A DNA stretch of 64,000 nucleotides from Scytonema sp. UIC 10036 (GCF_009725235.1 NZ_WJFC01000017.1:44386-108385), one strand, 5' to 3'; counted from the stretch's first letter, positions 10,067 through 18,040 are shown. A program made the numbers and translations. Notes: generated by a model not told the origin, from the sequence alone.

Positions 10067-10180
10067 CTAGCCTACACGATCTAAGAAAAGATAGAGGGCA
10101 TCAGTGACAGTAGGGTGTAAACGCGCGTTCTGGGCGTGGGCAAGAATGTTTTTCATGGTTCTTGCTAGATTTATATGCAT
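10067..10180 (-). CDS. Small hypothetical protein (37 aa)
   Basis: Begins at ATG 10180 and reads MHINLARTMKNILAHAQNAR, ending just upstream of the integrase frame. No family recognised. It could be the leader gene of the integrase or a chance ORF; support is only the close spacing and orientation. The following 10.2-10.5 kb is AT-rich without a gene. Confidence 0.25.
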   Translation of the reverse strand: MHINLARTMKNILAHAQNARLHPTVTDALYLFLDRVG

Positions 10181-10495
10181 TTCAACGCCCTTTTTCTCAC
10201 CTGAGTTCGACGTAACTAATATCTTGCACCTACACACTCGTTGGGTGAGGCTATACAAACGAAGCTTGCTTACGCAGGCTAGAAATCTATATTTTTCGTC
10301 TTATTGATAAAAATATATGTTTATTAAAAATTTGGGTATTCAGTATTAATACTTTAATGCAAGATGTGAGGTAAGAAAAATAGTCAGAGGAGAAAATTTT
10401 AGGCATGGAAGTATAAACACAACTCCGCTGCGCCGTTTGAGATGAATTAAAGTAGAAATTGTGTGAATTGAAAAGTTGACTTTAAGGATGCACGA

Positions 10496-10606
10496 CTAGA
10501 CAATAATTAAAGCGTTGATGTCCTCTTCATACAAATTAATTTCTGGTAACGCTGCTAAATCTTCTGGAGTTAGATTCAAGTCAGGTTTTTTATCTTGATA
10601 AAAAAG
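10496..10606 (-). pseudogene. C-terminal remnant of an unidentified gene
   Basis: Reads ...KKPDLNLTPEDLAALPEINL... to a TAG at 10496, a plausible amphipathic protein tail with no start codon. It abuts the 3' break of the IS982 transposase fragment, so two truncated genes meet here. Family not recognised. Confidence 0.3.
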
Positions 10607-10823
10607 TACATACGTGCATGGTATAGTAATCTTTAAAATTCCGATAAGATGATTGATGAAAATGAATAATTATCGTCATGACTTCACTCAAGCATAAAGT
10701 TAATTTCCGATGACGTTTTCGTTCACCACTTTCAAGCAACTCTTTTTTCCAATTTTTTTCAAATTCTTGACAGAAATCATCTACATCATAAAAAAGCTTT
10801 TCTAATTCTATATTAGTAATCAT
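10590..10823 (-). pseudogene. IS982-family transposase, N-terminal fragment
   Basis: Reads MITNIELEKLFYDVDDFCQE ... LTLCLSEVMTIIIHFHQSSYRNFK, the N-terminal helical region of IS982-type DDE transposases. It ends after about 70 residues, losing the whole catalytic core. No inverted repeats identified. It is distinct from the other IS982-like remnant at 31.7-32.5 kb. Confidence 0.7.
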
Positions 10824-10857
10824 AGTAGAACCCCCAATTTTTTACTAATTAAACTTC

Positions 10858-11292
10858 TTACTTCAAAGAGTCTGGAGATATATTTTGGTTGTAAAGCTTT
10901 GAAATTAGTTTGGCAATTGAAATTCTTGCTGACTTTTTATGCCGGAGAATTTTTTTGGCCATCGAAATAGCAAGCTCTGGAGAAATTGATTTTGTGATAT
11001 TATCAATATCCTCATGTAATTGGTTAATTAGTAAAGATTCTGTCATTATTTCTTTCGTTTTTAGTTCTGGTTGAATATTGGTATCAATAGCTTGAATAAC
11101 TGAGTTTGATTTTGTGTCATTATCAAATTCTTCCCCAGAATCTAGCTGATGAGCTAGCTGCATTACTTTTTGAGCATATATCTTGGGAACCCGAATAGTA
11201 CAAGTGTCAGGATTGTTCCAAATTGGTTTTCTACCAGCATTTTCTCGTTTTCCTCCTCGGTTGTTCTTAGATGATGCTTTGTTGTTTCTCAT
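10858..11292 (-). CDS. Hypothetical basic protein with GGKRENAGRKP N-terminus
   Basis: 144 residues. The N-terminus carries the basic motif GGKRENAGRKP followed by TCTIRVPKIYAQKVMQLAHQL, which resembles a short ribbon-helix-helix-like strand and helix; the C-terminal half is helical and charged. Such small GRKP proteins are common in cyanobacterial accessory DNA; the function is unknown and DNA binding is inferred. A perfect 12-bp inverted repeat lies 76-104 bp upstream (11368-11396), and a related half-site, AATTATGATTAAATCA, overlaps the start, consistent with autoregulation. Confidence 0.6.
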   Translation of the reverse strand: MRNNKASSKNNRGGKRENAGRKPIWNNPDTCTIRVPKIYAQKVMQLAHQLDSGEEFDNDTKSNSVIQAIDTNIQPELKTKEIMTESLLINQLHEDIDNITKSISPELAISMAKKILRHKKSARISIAKLISKLYNQNISPDSLK

Positions 11293-11367
11293 AATTATGA
11301 TTAAATCACAAATTCACATCTTCTTAATATACCTAAAAAAGATAATTGTAGAACCCCCTTGTTCAGC

Positions 11368-11396
11368 AATTATGATTTAATCACTAAATCATAATT
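11368..11396. promoter_or_regulatory. Perfect 12-bp inverted repeat, candidate operator
   Basis: AATTATGATTTA - ATCAC - TAAATCATAATT. It lies upstream of the GRKP protein gene on the minus strand, and a partial copy (AATTATGATTAAATCA) lies at 11293-11308 next to that gene's start. Two similar sites flanking a promoter suggest a repressor target. From about 11400 to 11960 there is only AT-rich sequence with no supported gene. Confidence 0.5.
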
Positions 11397-11960
11397 GAAT
11401 GTCATTGATGCAGGTGATTCCATCATCTAATTGTAATAATTGTTACTTAGCACAAATCTTCAAAAGTTTATGATTAGAGACGAAAAAACACCGTTCAGAT
11501 AACTTTGATTTTGTGATAGTATCATATTCGGATAAAATCAATAGAATTCCGCTCAAGAACCACAAAAGTCCCTTCTTGCTCAGTGACTTATATCCCCCAT
11601 TCCGCACCCCTACTGTCACAATCGGTTTTTTTGGATTTTTATCAACAGAAAAAGATATATTTTATACAAGAATGAAGAAATAAGCGATGGCGATCGCCAA
11701 CCCCAAATCCTCAAACGTCCAAAATTCGTAGTGTGACACTTTAGGGTGCGGAAGGTGGGTTATATGCCTGATTTTCAGTGCCGAGCTCATAGTTGTCTTG
11801 TACTATCAAGAAGGAGATTTTGATTTACTCACAAATTCATTTACTTTTTTGAGTACGACCTTACCTGGTTAATTCTCATTAATTAAAGCTTATTGATATT
11901 GAATTAAGTAACTGTTTTTTGTTACAACCCCTGCTCTGCTTTATTTTTAGGCTTTTTCTT

Positions 11961-12125
11961 TCAAGAAACATACTCAGTCACAGAGGGCGGTGCTACAAGT
12001 TCAAAGCCAAGAGATTGAGCCTTTTTCTTGAGTTGGTTCACCATACGTTCGTGATATTTTTGTTCGTAGTAGTCCACTCCGGGATCGGCATACTCGCCGC
12101 CAGTTGTCCACAGGTATACTGTGAA
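11961..12125 (-). pseudogene. C-terminal fragment of a transposase-like protein
   Basis: Minus-strand frame reads TTGGEYADPGVDYYEQKYHE then RMVNQLKKKAQSLGFELVAP, ending at 11961. The DYYEQ...R...LKKKAQSLGFELV pattern resembles C-termini of IS transposases common in cyanobacteria; I cannot assign the family with certainty. No start codon and no catalytic core. Confidence 0.4.
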
Positions 12126-12167
12126 CGGCTAACAACTGTTCTTTTTTTGAAAGGTTTCATAGCATTT

Positions 12168-12196
12168 GTAGGGGCGCTCTTGCGCCGCGCCCCTAC
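12168..12196. repeat. GTAGGGGCG...CGCCCCTAC dispersed palindrome
   Basis: Arms of nine bases, GTAGGGGCG and CGCCCCTAC, around CTCTTGCGCCG. A related palindrome is at 44952-44979. This is a familiar interspersed repeat type in cyanobacterial intergenic DNA; no T-run follows, so it is not called a terminator. Confidence 0.6.
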
Positions 12197-12530
12197 GATT
12201 TGGCAATTTTTGAAAAGTCAGATTTTAAACCGTTTTTGGTATATCGGCACCTATATCGATTCCTGCTGCATTCAGGTTGATTTGCTTTAAGCTTTGCAAA
12301 CTTTCCGTCTGGAGTTGGGGCTTAGTTGGTAGCATCTCTTTTCCCCCTTACACTCGCATTTAATAATTAAGAAAAATATGTGCCCCGATCTAGGTGGATA
12401 CAATCATTCAATCTCCGCTCACGGGATAGCGACTCACGCCACTTCACCAATGTCTTAATCGCAGCACCTAGAACCAGGCTTACGTTCGGGCGCTTTTAGC
12501 ACCACTGAAAATTACGGTTTTCTTTTCGGG

Positions 12531-12660
12531 ACACAATATATAGTATAACCCTACTACTTCCACCTCTGTGGCTCTCGTGTGTTTCTTTCATGCTTAACGG
12601 GGGCAAATCGCACCCGTTAGGGGCTTACGTCGAACTCAGGTTTCTTAAACGAATCGATGC
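12531..12660 (-). ncRNA. Possible TnpB-type omega-RNA remnant
   Basis: On the minus strand, TAACGGG pairs with CCCGTTA around a GTGCGATTTGCC-type loop, followed by AAGCATGAAAGAAACACACG and a CCAC-AGAG-GTGG hairpin. This layout resembles the structured 3' ends of IS605-type elements, but no tnpB reading frame remains next to it (the upstream side is repeat copy B). Weak; offered as a remnant. Confidence 0.25.
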
Positions 12661-12663
12661 GCC

Positions 12664-12790
12664 CGATTCTAACTTAAGTTATAGCTAGCCTTCTACTCTG
12701 CGATGGCATGGTTACTCTATCAATTTGCACTGTAAAAAATTTAACTCGCTATAGACGACAGCTTGAAGGCGATCTCCTATATTGAATTTA
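12664..12790 (+). repeat. Duplicated intergenic segment, copy B
   Basis: Nearly identical to 7226-7351, from GATTCTAACTTAAGTTATAG to CTATATTGAATTTA. Similarity to the inverted copy C continues further downstream, through the DsbA-like gene start to about 13020. Confidence 0.8.
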
Positions 12791-12863
12791 TGCAAACAGT
12801 CATCCAGGCAATGAATTGAGCAAGTTAATTGCAAAGTTCCATGCTTGATGCAGATTTAGAAAG

Positions 12864-13421
12864 ATGAACAACGATCGTAGCCGCAGTTCCTTACTTGTAC
12901 CGCCTTCAGCCCAAGATTGGATTCAAGGTGTGTTGAGTGCCAAGGTAGTGCTGGTGATGTATGGAGACTATCAATGCTCTAGAAGTGCGAACGTTTACAA
13001 GATGATTAAAGCGATAAAACGAGAGCTTAGTGCTGCTTTTGGAGAAGATTATTTATGCTTCATCTTCCGTCATTTTCCACAGATTCAGATTCATCCCCAG
13101 GCGCAACGGGCAGCCCAAACCGCCGAAGTTGCCGCCGCCCAAGGACAGTTTTGGTTAATGAGCGATACTTTATTTGACCATCAACAAAGGTTGGAGAACG
13201 GTTATCTTGTCGAGTACGCCAATGATTTAGGGCTTGACATTCCTCAATTTCTCAAAGACTTGCATAAACAAGTGCATGTCGATCGCATCAATGAAGATAT
13301 CGAAGGCGGAATAGAGAGTGGAGTGACGACTACCCCAGCCCTGTTTATCAATGGAATTCAGTATACCGGGCACTGGAACACGACGGAGTTGATGGCAACC
13401 ATGATTGCTGCAAGTCATTAA
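12864..13421 (+). CDS. DsbA-family thioredoxin-fold protein, CxxS active site
   Basis: 185 residues, no signal peptide, so cytosolic. Thioredoxin-fold motifs: VLVMYGDYQCSRS at residues 29-41 (usual form is CPYC), a DsbA-type helical insert, and the cis-proline segment TTTPALFING. The second active-site cysteine is replaced by serine (C38-x-x-S41); a broken paralogue at 24.4 kb has CPKS, so loss of the resolving cysteine is a feature of both copies. A CxxS enzyme could reduce mixed disulfides or isomerise but not form stable intramolecular disulfides. Start ATG 12864 has only a weak ribosome site (AGAAAG). Confidence 0.8.
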   Translation: MNNDRSRSSLLVPPSAQDWIQGVLSAKVVLVMYGDYQCSRSANVYKMIKAIKRELSAAFGEDYLCFIFRHFPQIQIHPQAQRAAQTAEVAAAQGQFWLMSDTLFDHQQRLENGYLVEYANDLGLDIPQFLKDLHKQVHVDRINEDIEGGIESGVTTTPALFINGIQYTGHWNTTELMATMIAASH

Positions 13422-13472
13422 GGCGATCGATCCCAACTTACCTTCAAACACACTAATCGAGCGCGACTAAGT

Positions 13473-13586
13473 GTAGGAGCCAGCAAACATCAATACCCAA
13501 ACCCGCCATCCCGCCCAGCTACTCCCGAAGCGATCAAGCGAATTTTGGCAGTAGCACCCAAGTACGGCATCGAATTCATCGTGTGA
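13473..13586 (+). pseudogene. C-terminal remnant, possibly of a cupin-type enzyme
   Basis: Reads ...YPNPPSRPATPEAIKRILAV then APKYGIEFIV and a TGA at 13584. The ending resembles C-termini of cupin dioxygenase-like proteins. No start or barrel remains. This is one of several gene tails left in 13.4-13.9 kb. Confidence 0.4.
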
Positions 13587-13639
13587 ATTAGAGCAATGTT
13601 CAAACCCGGCTCCTACAACCAGAATCGTTACTCATCCTG

Positions 13640-13705
13640 GTTATAGATCGAGCGTTCGTAACAGGTAAAACGTTGATGGTAGATGGCGGGTATGTAGCGC
13701 AGTAG
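13640..13705 (+). pseudogene. Short-chain dehydrogenase C-terminal tail
   Basis: VIDRAFVTGKTLMVDGGYVA then Q and stop: the typical last strand and loop (TGKTLMVDGG) of SDR oxidoreductases. All cofactor and catalytic parts are missing. A separate SDR fragment with YxxxK is at 22.4 kb. Confidence 0.7.
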
Positions 13706-13934
13706 TCGAAAGGCAGTGCGAAATGTTTGACACAGCACTTCAAGCGACTCACTAAAGCGACACTGAAATCGGTTCGCTAATTCCATAAGAAACTCCATAA
13801 GAATCTGCAAGAAGTTGAGTGTTGGAACTGACTACACTCAAGTGAACTAAGACAAAGAGAACTTAGGAGTTGATGATGATGTCCAAAGTGTCTTTTACCT
13901 CACCACCACAAAACTAAAGAAAGGAATCGTTACC

Positions 13935-14405
13935 ATGAGTACCCAACCGACCGAAGTGATCAAAGAGTTTCTGGCAAATACGGCAACCGAAAAGGTCGAG
14001 GCGGCTGCCCGTCGGCTCGTCGCGGAGGACGCAACATACATTTCCCTGAATTTCGACAACCCTGAACTGAAGCAAATCTTGCCTTGGACGGGAACCTCTA
14101 AAGGTCCTCAAGCGTTCATCGATACGTTCTCCCGGGTTGAGAAATGGTGGACGATCGAGGACTTCGCCGTTACCGCCCTCTTCGGTGAAGGCGAGAACGT
14201 TGCTGTGTTCGGCAGGTTCACGTATCGCTCGGTCTCGCTGAGCAAGGCGGTGACGTCACCGTTTTCGATCCACGCAAAGGTGCGCAACGGGAAGATCGTG
14301 TACTTTCAGTTCATGGAGGATACTTTCGCGACCGCTCGCACTTTCAGCCAGAAGGGGACTTGGACCATCAAAATCGCTCCGAACCGGCCGGAGTTCGAGG
14401 TGTAA
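13935..14405 (+). CDS. SnoaL/NTF2-like protein
   Basis: 156 residues with an NTF2-like cone fold pattern: N-terminal helices, LVAEDATYISLNF, then strands VTALFGEGENVAVFGRFTY and HAKVRNGKIVYFQFMEDTF. Members bind small ligands or act as polyketide cyclases or isomerases; no specific catalytic set is recognisable. Start ATG 13935 follows AAAGAAAGGAATCGTTACC. Base composition is richer in G+C than its neighbours. A second SnoaL-like gene at 21240 is only distantly similar. Confidence 0.8.
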   Translation: MSTQPTEVIKEFLANTATEKVEAAARRLVAEDATYISLNFDNPELKQILPWTGTSKGPQAFIDTFSRVEKWWTIEDFAVTALFGEGENVAVFGRFTYRSVSLSKAVTSPFSIHAKVRNGKIVYFQFMEDTFATARTFSQKGTWTIKIAPNRPEFEV

Positions 14406-14408
14406 TAG

Positions 14409-14616
14409 CGATGATCTGCCCCGCATTGATGTGCCGACTCTGATTATTCATGGAGATAGCGATCGCATTCTGCCACTGGAGTCCACCGCAGCAAGACTTC
14501 CAAAACTGATTAAAAACAGTCAACTGGTTGTCATTCCTGGTGAACCACACGCGATCAACTGGACTCACGCCGATCGGGTCAATCCCGTGTTGCTGGACTT
14601 TCTTCAGCAGAAATAA
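14409..14616 (+). pseudogene. Alpha/beta hydrolase C-terminal fragment
   Basis: Reads DDLPRIDVPTLIIHGDSDRI then LPLESTAARLPKLI and GEPHAINWTHADRVNPVLLDFL: the acid (GDSD) and histidine (PHAI) segments of a haloperoxidase-like hydrolase, starting right after the SnoaL gene with no nucleophile half. A stop-to-fragment junction indicates deletion. Confidence 0.75.
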
Positions 14617-14689
14617 TCAGTGACCCTTTCTCCTCCGAAATTCACAGATCCTGAACTTGATCCGATTGTGTAATTGCAAACCTAAACGT

Positions 14690-15058
14690 ATGCTGATCCA
14701 AAAACTAAACGACTGTGAAGAAATTATCGCTGGAGATGGAACTGTTCTGCGCGAACTGCTTCATCCTGACAAACAAGACATCAACTTGCGTTACAGCTTG
14801 GCGTATGCGATCTTGCCTGTTGGCGAAACTTCGATTCCCCATTCTCTAAAGACTTCTGAGGTTTATTACATCATTAGCGGTGTTGGCGAAATGTCGATCG
14901 ATAGCGAAGTTCGCCGCATTGAACCAGGCGATGCGGTTTACATTCCTCCAAATGCCATCCAGTTCCTTCACAACTACGGCGACGAACTCCTTGTTTTCGT
15001 TTGTCTAGTTGATCCAGCTTGGCGCAAAGAAGACGAAACGATTTATGCACCAGTCTGA
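14690..15058 (+). CDS. Single-domain cupin protein
   Basis: 122 residues from ATG 14690 (the frame extends to a TTG at 14657, less likely). Cupin motifs: SIPHSLKTSEVYYIISGVGE (first) and PGDAVYIPPNAIQFLHNYG (second). The metal ligands are partly kept: one His and Glu in motif 1, a second-motif His in FLHN. The C-terminus VFVCLVDPAWRKEDE is typical of small cupins. Substrate unknown; probably a cytosolic small-molecule enzyme or binding protein. Confidence 0.85.
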   Translation: MLIQKLNDCEEIIAGDGTVLRELLHPDKQDINLRYSLAYAILPVGETSIPHSLKTSEVYYIISGVGEMSIDSEVRRIEPGDAVYIPPNAIQFLHNYGDELLVFVCLVDPAWRKEDETIYAPV

Positions 15059-15156
15059 TTCATGCAAATCTCACTGCTAGGGATGATCGATCGCGATCTT
15101 AGAAAACCCAGCCATCGTTTTCAGTCAATGTTCATTGAAACTCTCTAGGAGCCATC

Positions 15157-15255
15157 ATGAGTACTGCTGTAGTGAATGGCGCGTCCCATGTTGTGATGGT
15201 TGCCCATGCAGATGCTGTTGCCAAGCTCATCGATTGTGCTGCAACCGCGCTATAG
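15157..15255 (+). pseudogene. 32-residue remnant of a hydrolase-like C-terminus
   Basis: Reads MSTAVVNGASHVVMVAHADA and ends VAKLIDCAATAL. The GASHVVMVAHADAVAKLI stretch matches the histidine loop and last helix of alpha/beta hydrolases (usual form GxSHxxMxxxPxxVA). Probably the fused start and end of a deleted gene. Confidence 0.45.
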
Positions 15256-15373
15256 ACGAGGCATAAACGCATCCGGCTACAAGCATCTTCTCTAATTAGT
15301 ACTTGAATCTAACCCATTTCAAAAGAGAACAGACGAGGTTGATTTTCAAATCATATCTACAAGGAGGGATTCT

Positions 15374-16120
15374 ATGTTAACTTTTGTCTTAGTTCATGGC
15401 TCCTGGCATGATGGTTCTGCTTGGCAGGCAGTCATCGATCAACTAGAAGCAAAGGGACATCATGCTTTTGCGCCCACGATCGCTGGACATGGCAAAGGCG
15501 TGAACAAAAACGTCAACCATGCTCAATGCACGCAATCGATCGTCGATTACATTGTGAGTAAAGACTTAAACGATATCGTTCTAGTCGGACATAGTTTCGG
15601 TGGGACAATTATTGCCAAAGTTGCTGAAGCAATCAGCGATGGCTTCGCCGGCCAAAGGCAACGCATTCGACGACTCATCTTCTTCAATGCCTTTGTCCTC
15701 AATGATGGTGAAAGCCTCAACGATAACACCCCACCGCACTCTCAAGCGTTATCGGATCGGCTAGCGAGACAATCGGGCGATCGTACGGTGATGCTACCTT
15801 TTGAGATTTGGCGAGAAGCGTTTATCAACGACGCTGACCTCGAACTGGCTCGATCGAGTTACGCACAATTATCGCCTGAACCGTATCAACCGTGGCTTGA
15901 CAAGTTAGACCTGAAGCAGTTTTACTCGCTGCTCATCCCCAAAAGCTACCTCTATTGTACCGAAGACAACGTCCTTCCTCAAGGCGATTGGGGTTGGCAT
16001 CCCAGAATGTCTAGCCGCTTGGGACTATTTCGGTTCGTGCAAATGCCCGGTAGTCACGAGGTCATGTTTTCTAACCCGGTTGGTTTAGCAGAAAAGATTA
16101 TTGTGGCAGGACGTGACTAG
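15374..16120 (+). CDS. Alpha/beta hydrolase (salicylate-esterase/EstC-like)
   Basis: 248 residues, cytosolic. Visible: oxyanion strand FVLVHGSWHDGSAW, nucleophile elbow VLVGHSFGGT, acid residue in YLYCTEDNVLP, and catalytic His in MPGSHEVMFSNP. Architecture matches plant methyl-salicylate-esterase-like and small bacterial hydrolases. Good ribosome site AAGGAGG before ATG 15374. It is the only complete copy of a family with two truncated relatives in the window, at 19.6-20.0 kb (C-terminal) and 22.6-22.9 kb (middle, inverted), so the locus has been duplicated and scrambled. Confidence 0.9.
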   Translation: MLTFVLVHGSWHDGSAWQAVIDQLEAKGHHAFAPTIAGHGKGVNKNVNHAQCTQSIVDYIVSKDLNDIVLVGHSFGGTIIAKVAEAISDGFAGQRQRIRRLIFFNAFVLNDGESLNDNTPPHSQALSDRLARQSGDRTVMLPFEIWREAFINDADLELARSSYAQLSPEPYQPWLDKLDLKQFYSLLIPKSYLYCTEDNVLPQGDWGWHPRMSSRLGLFRFVQMPGSHEVMFSNPVGLAEKIIVAGRD

Positions 16121-16183
16121 CAGCAGAATTTGCGATCGCCAACCCACTAATGTCGCCGTCGTACTACTAGATAAGAGAATCGT

Positions 16184-16203
16184 GGAGTCAAATGGAGTCA
16201 ATC
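16184..16203 (+). repeat. Left-end 10-bp tandem motif of the TnpB-like unit
   Basis: GGAGTCAAAT directly followed by GGAGTCAATC. The inverted counterpart (TTGACTCC..TTTACTCC, 17975-17992) lies at the other side of the TnpB-like gene and its RNA. Together they form imperfect inverted ends of a unit of about 1.8 kb. Confidence 0.55.
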
Positions 16204-16383
16204 AGAGTCTATATCTCTGACAATACGCTCCAAGCACTCACTAACACTAAGGTCTGAGTCAATTGCCAAAGCTTGTAGCTTTTTCCATACTGTAGGAGTA
16301 ACGACTATCATATGTCTCTCCTTCATTTCATCATAAAAAACGGGTTGGTTTTTTATTCTCTTTTTTCCTTTTTTTGGTTGCAT
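16198..16383 (-). CDS. Small ribbon-helix-helix-like protein divergent from tnpB
   Basis: 61 residues; basic N-terminus (QPKKGKKRIKNQ) then MIVVTPTVWKKLQALAIDSD and LSVSECLERIVRDIDSD, a strand-helix-turn-helix layout like CopG/Arc repressors. It lies 61 bp from and divergent to the TnpB-like gene, inside the same end repeats, and its stop codon overlaps the left-end repeat. A role as repressor of the unit or as DNA-binding partner is inferred. Confidence 0.6.
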   Translation of the reverse strand: MQPKKGKKRIKNQPVFYDEMKERHMIVVTPTVWKKLQALAIDSDLSVSECLERIVRDIDSD

Positions 16384-16444
16384 GATTTATTAGGTGCAGA
16401 TATACTAATAAGATAGCAGACAGCAAGAAGGGAGGTGATAACTA

Positions 16445-17785
16445 ATGCTGAAGAAAAAGAAAGGTTTCAGGATTGCAACTAAAAGCGTTAAATGTAAACT
16501 TGAGCGGAATGGGTTTGATTTAAATGAAACCAAGGCAGCTTTTAACGAGGTTGTACATTTTTACTTCGCACTAGTTAACACTCATCCGTCAGGTGTCAAC
16601 ATACCTGTTGCGGAAGATGGGGGATGGAGATATTATGAAAAGTTAACGATAGGGTCGAAGACTGTATATCCATTCCCCTTTAACGGATTTCCTGTGCAAT
16701 TTCGTCGTGCTGCTATCAGAAAAGCTATTGGTGCTTGGCAGTCCTGGAATAGCAACTACCAGAAGTGGTTGAATCGTCCCAATCAGCAAAAACATCATAG
16801 ACCGCCACTACAGCCTCGTTCTTTCAACTTCTCTCCTAGCTTTGATGCTGGGGTATGGAAAGAGGACGATGGGCAGTCTATCATACTCAAAATACTAGTT
16901 AATGGTCAGTGGAAGTGGGTTAAATTCCAATACCTTGCACCCCTAGTAGATGCCGAGTGGGTAAAAGGTTCTCCATTAGTAGTAGTAAAAGGAAATGCGG
17001 CATACATCGTTTTTCCGCTACAAAAGTATATTCCAGCAACGGGAGGAATTAAAACAATTATGGCTCAAGACTCTTTGAGAGTCTTGGGTGTAGACATGGA
17101 TTTAGATCGTCATATTGCTATATGTTCTGTCCTAGAGGTCAACGCTAAGGGCGAGGTGTTTGAGGTCACACGTCACTTCATCAAACAAACAAGCCACACT
17201 AAGCGTAGGAAGCGACAACTAGGAAGGATAGCCAAAAAGATGCAGCAGACGGGTACTATCCACAAAGGTTTTGCATCAAAGATGTGGGAAAACTTGCACA
17301 ACCGGGAGGTTGAGTTGGGTAGAGCCTACGCCAGACAAATTGTTGAGTTGGCAAAAACTTGGGGTTGTTCAGTTATTGCATTTGAACATTTGGGCAACCT
17401 CAAACCGATTCGTGGCAAATATTCCCGTCGTTCAAACCAGAAACGAGCTTACTGGTTAAAATCGTCGGTGTACCGACAAGTAAGTCGAATAGCTTACCAA
17501 GACTACGGCATCCTCACAACAAGGGTTAACCCTCGTAATACATCGAGATTTGACCCTTGGGGTAATCCGGTCTGGCGTAGCAACGAATTCCCGAAGACCT
17601 TGTTTGATTTCCAGTCTTATGAAAAAGGGGCTAACTTCGTGGGGACGGTTAATGGCTACATTGCTCATTCTGGATTGAACGCTGCACGTAACATAGCGCT
17701 AAAAGCAATATTGCGACACAGAACTAATCTCGTGTTTAGGACAGGTACAAAGTATCAGGCTAACTCTGCACGAGAGAAAGCCTAG
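16445..17785 (+). CDS. TnpB-like protein lacking the third RuvC Asp and the zinc finger
   Basis: 446 residues, IS200/IS605 TnpB superfamily, ancestor of Cas12. RuvC-I Asp is present (GVDMDLDRHIA, D217) and RuvC-II Glu is present (VIAFEHLGNLK, E314). RuvC-III reads HSGLNAARNIA (408-418): the expected Asp is Gly410. The usual two CxxC pairs between motifs II and III are absent (NPRNTSRFDPWGNPVW...NFVGTVNGY). The N-terminal part is longer than in compact TnpBs and lacks a tnpA neighbour. Strong ribosome site GGGAGGTGAT before ATG 16445. A strongly folded RNA follows within 60 bp. Cleavage is doubtful; RNA-guided binding is possible. It may also simply be a degenerate transposon gene, though the full-length frame argues for selection. 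Confidence 0.85.
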   Translation: MLKKKKGFRIATKSVKCKLERNGFDLNETKAAFNEVVHFYFALVNTHPSGVNIPVAEDGGWRYYEKLTIGSKTVYPFPFNGFPVQFRRAAIRKAIGAWQSWNSNYQKWLNRPNQQKHHRPPLQPRSFNFSPSFDAGVWKEDDGQSIILKILVNGQWKWVKFQYLAPLVDAEWVKGSPLVVVKGNAAYIVFPLQKYIPATGGIKTIMAQDSLRVLGVDMDLDRHIAICSVLEVNAKGEVFEVTRHFIKQTSHTKRRKRQLGRIAKKMQQTGTIHKGFASKMWENLHNREVELGRAYARQIVELAKTWGCSVIAFEHLGNLKPIRGKYSRRSNQKRAYWLKSSVYRQVSRIAYQDYGILTTRVNPRNTSRFDPWGNPVWRSNEFPKTLFDFQSYEKGANFVGTVNGYIAHSGLNAARNIALKAILRHRTNLVFRTGTKYQANSAREKA

Positions 17786-17834
17786 AACAGTAATGTTTTA
17801 GGTGTGCAATGAAACTAGAACGAGAATCTGCAAC

Positions 17835-17962
17835 CTCTCACTTTCATTGTACTAGGCTTGGGTAGACTGCCTAATGGTTCCTACCGAACTACGCTCCAAG
17901 TGGTTGGGTCTACGATCCGCTTGCTACTGGAAGCGACTACGGAGTGAGCCTAGAAAGTGAAG
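17835..17962 (+). ncRNA. Structured RNA downstream of tnpB (omega-RNA-like)
   Basis: Five stems can be drawn by eye: CACTTTC (17839-17845) with GAAAGTG (17953-17959); TAGGCT (17853-17858) with AGCCTA (17947-17952), directly stacked on the first with a 7-nt bulge on one side; GTAGAC (17862-17867) with GTCTAC (17908-17913); CCAA (17896-17899) with TTGG (17904-17907); CGCTT (17918-17922) with AAGCG (17931-17935). No competing ORF. The place just 3' of tnpB is where omega-RNAs lie; any guide would follow at about 17960-17980. Confidence 0.6.
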
Positions 17963-17974
17963 AAATGATGGTGT

Positions 17975-17992
17975 TTGACTCCGGTTTACTCC
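17975..17992 (-). repeat. Right-end 10-bp tandem motif, inverted to the left end
   Basis: TTGACTCCGG followed by TTTACTCC; read on the minus strand GGAGTAAACC then GGAGTCAA, matching the left end at 16184-16203 in 15 of 20 positions. Marks the probable right border of the TnpB-like unit. Confidence 0.5.
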
Positions 17993-18040
17993 GTTATTTA
18001 GCTACTCATTCAACAAACAATGACCTGAAAAGGAGAAATT

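Noticed and set aside
11919..12290. Plus-strand ORF of 123 codons
   Set aside because: The opposite strand reads a transposase-like C-terminus and the plus frame looks like its antisense; composition is not protein-like.
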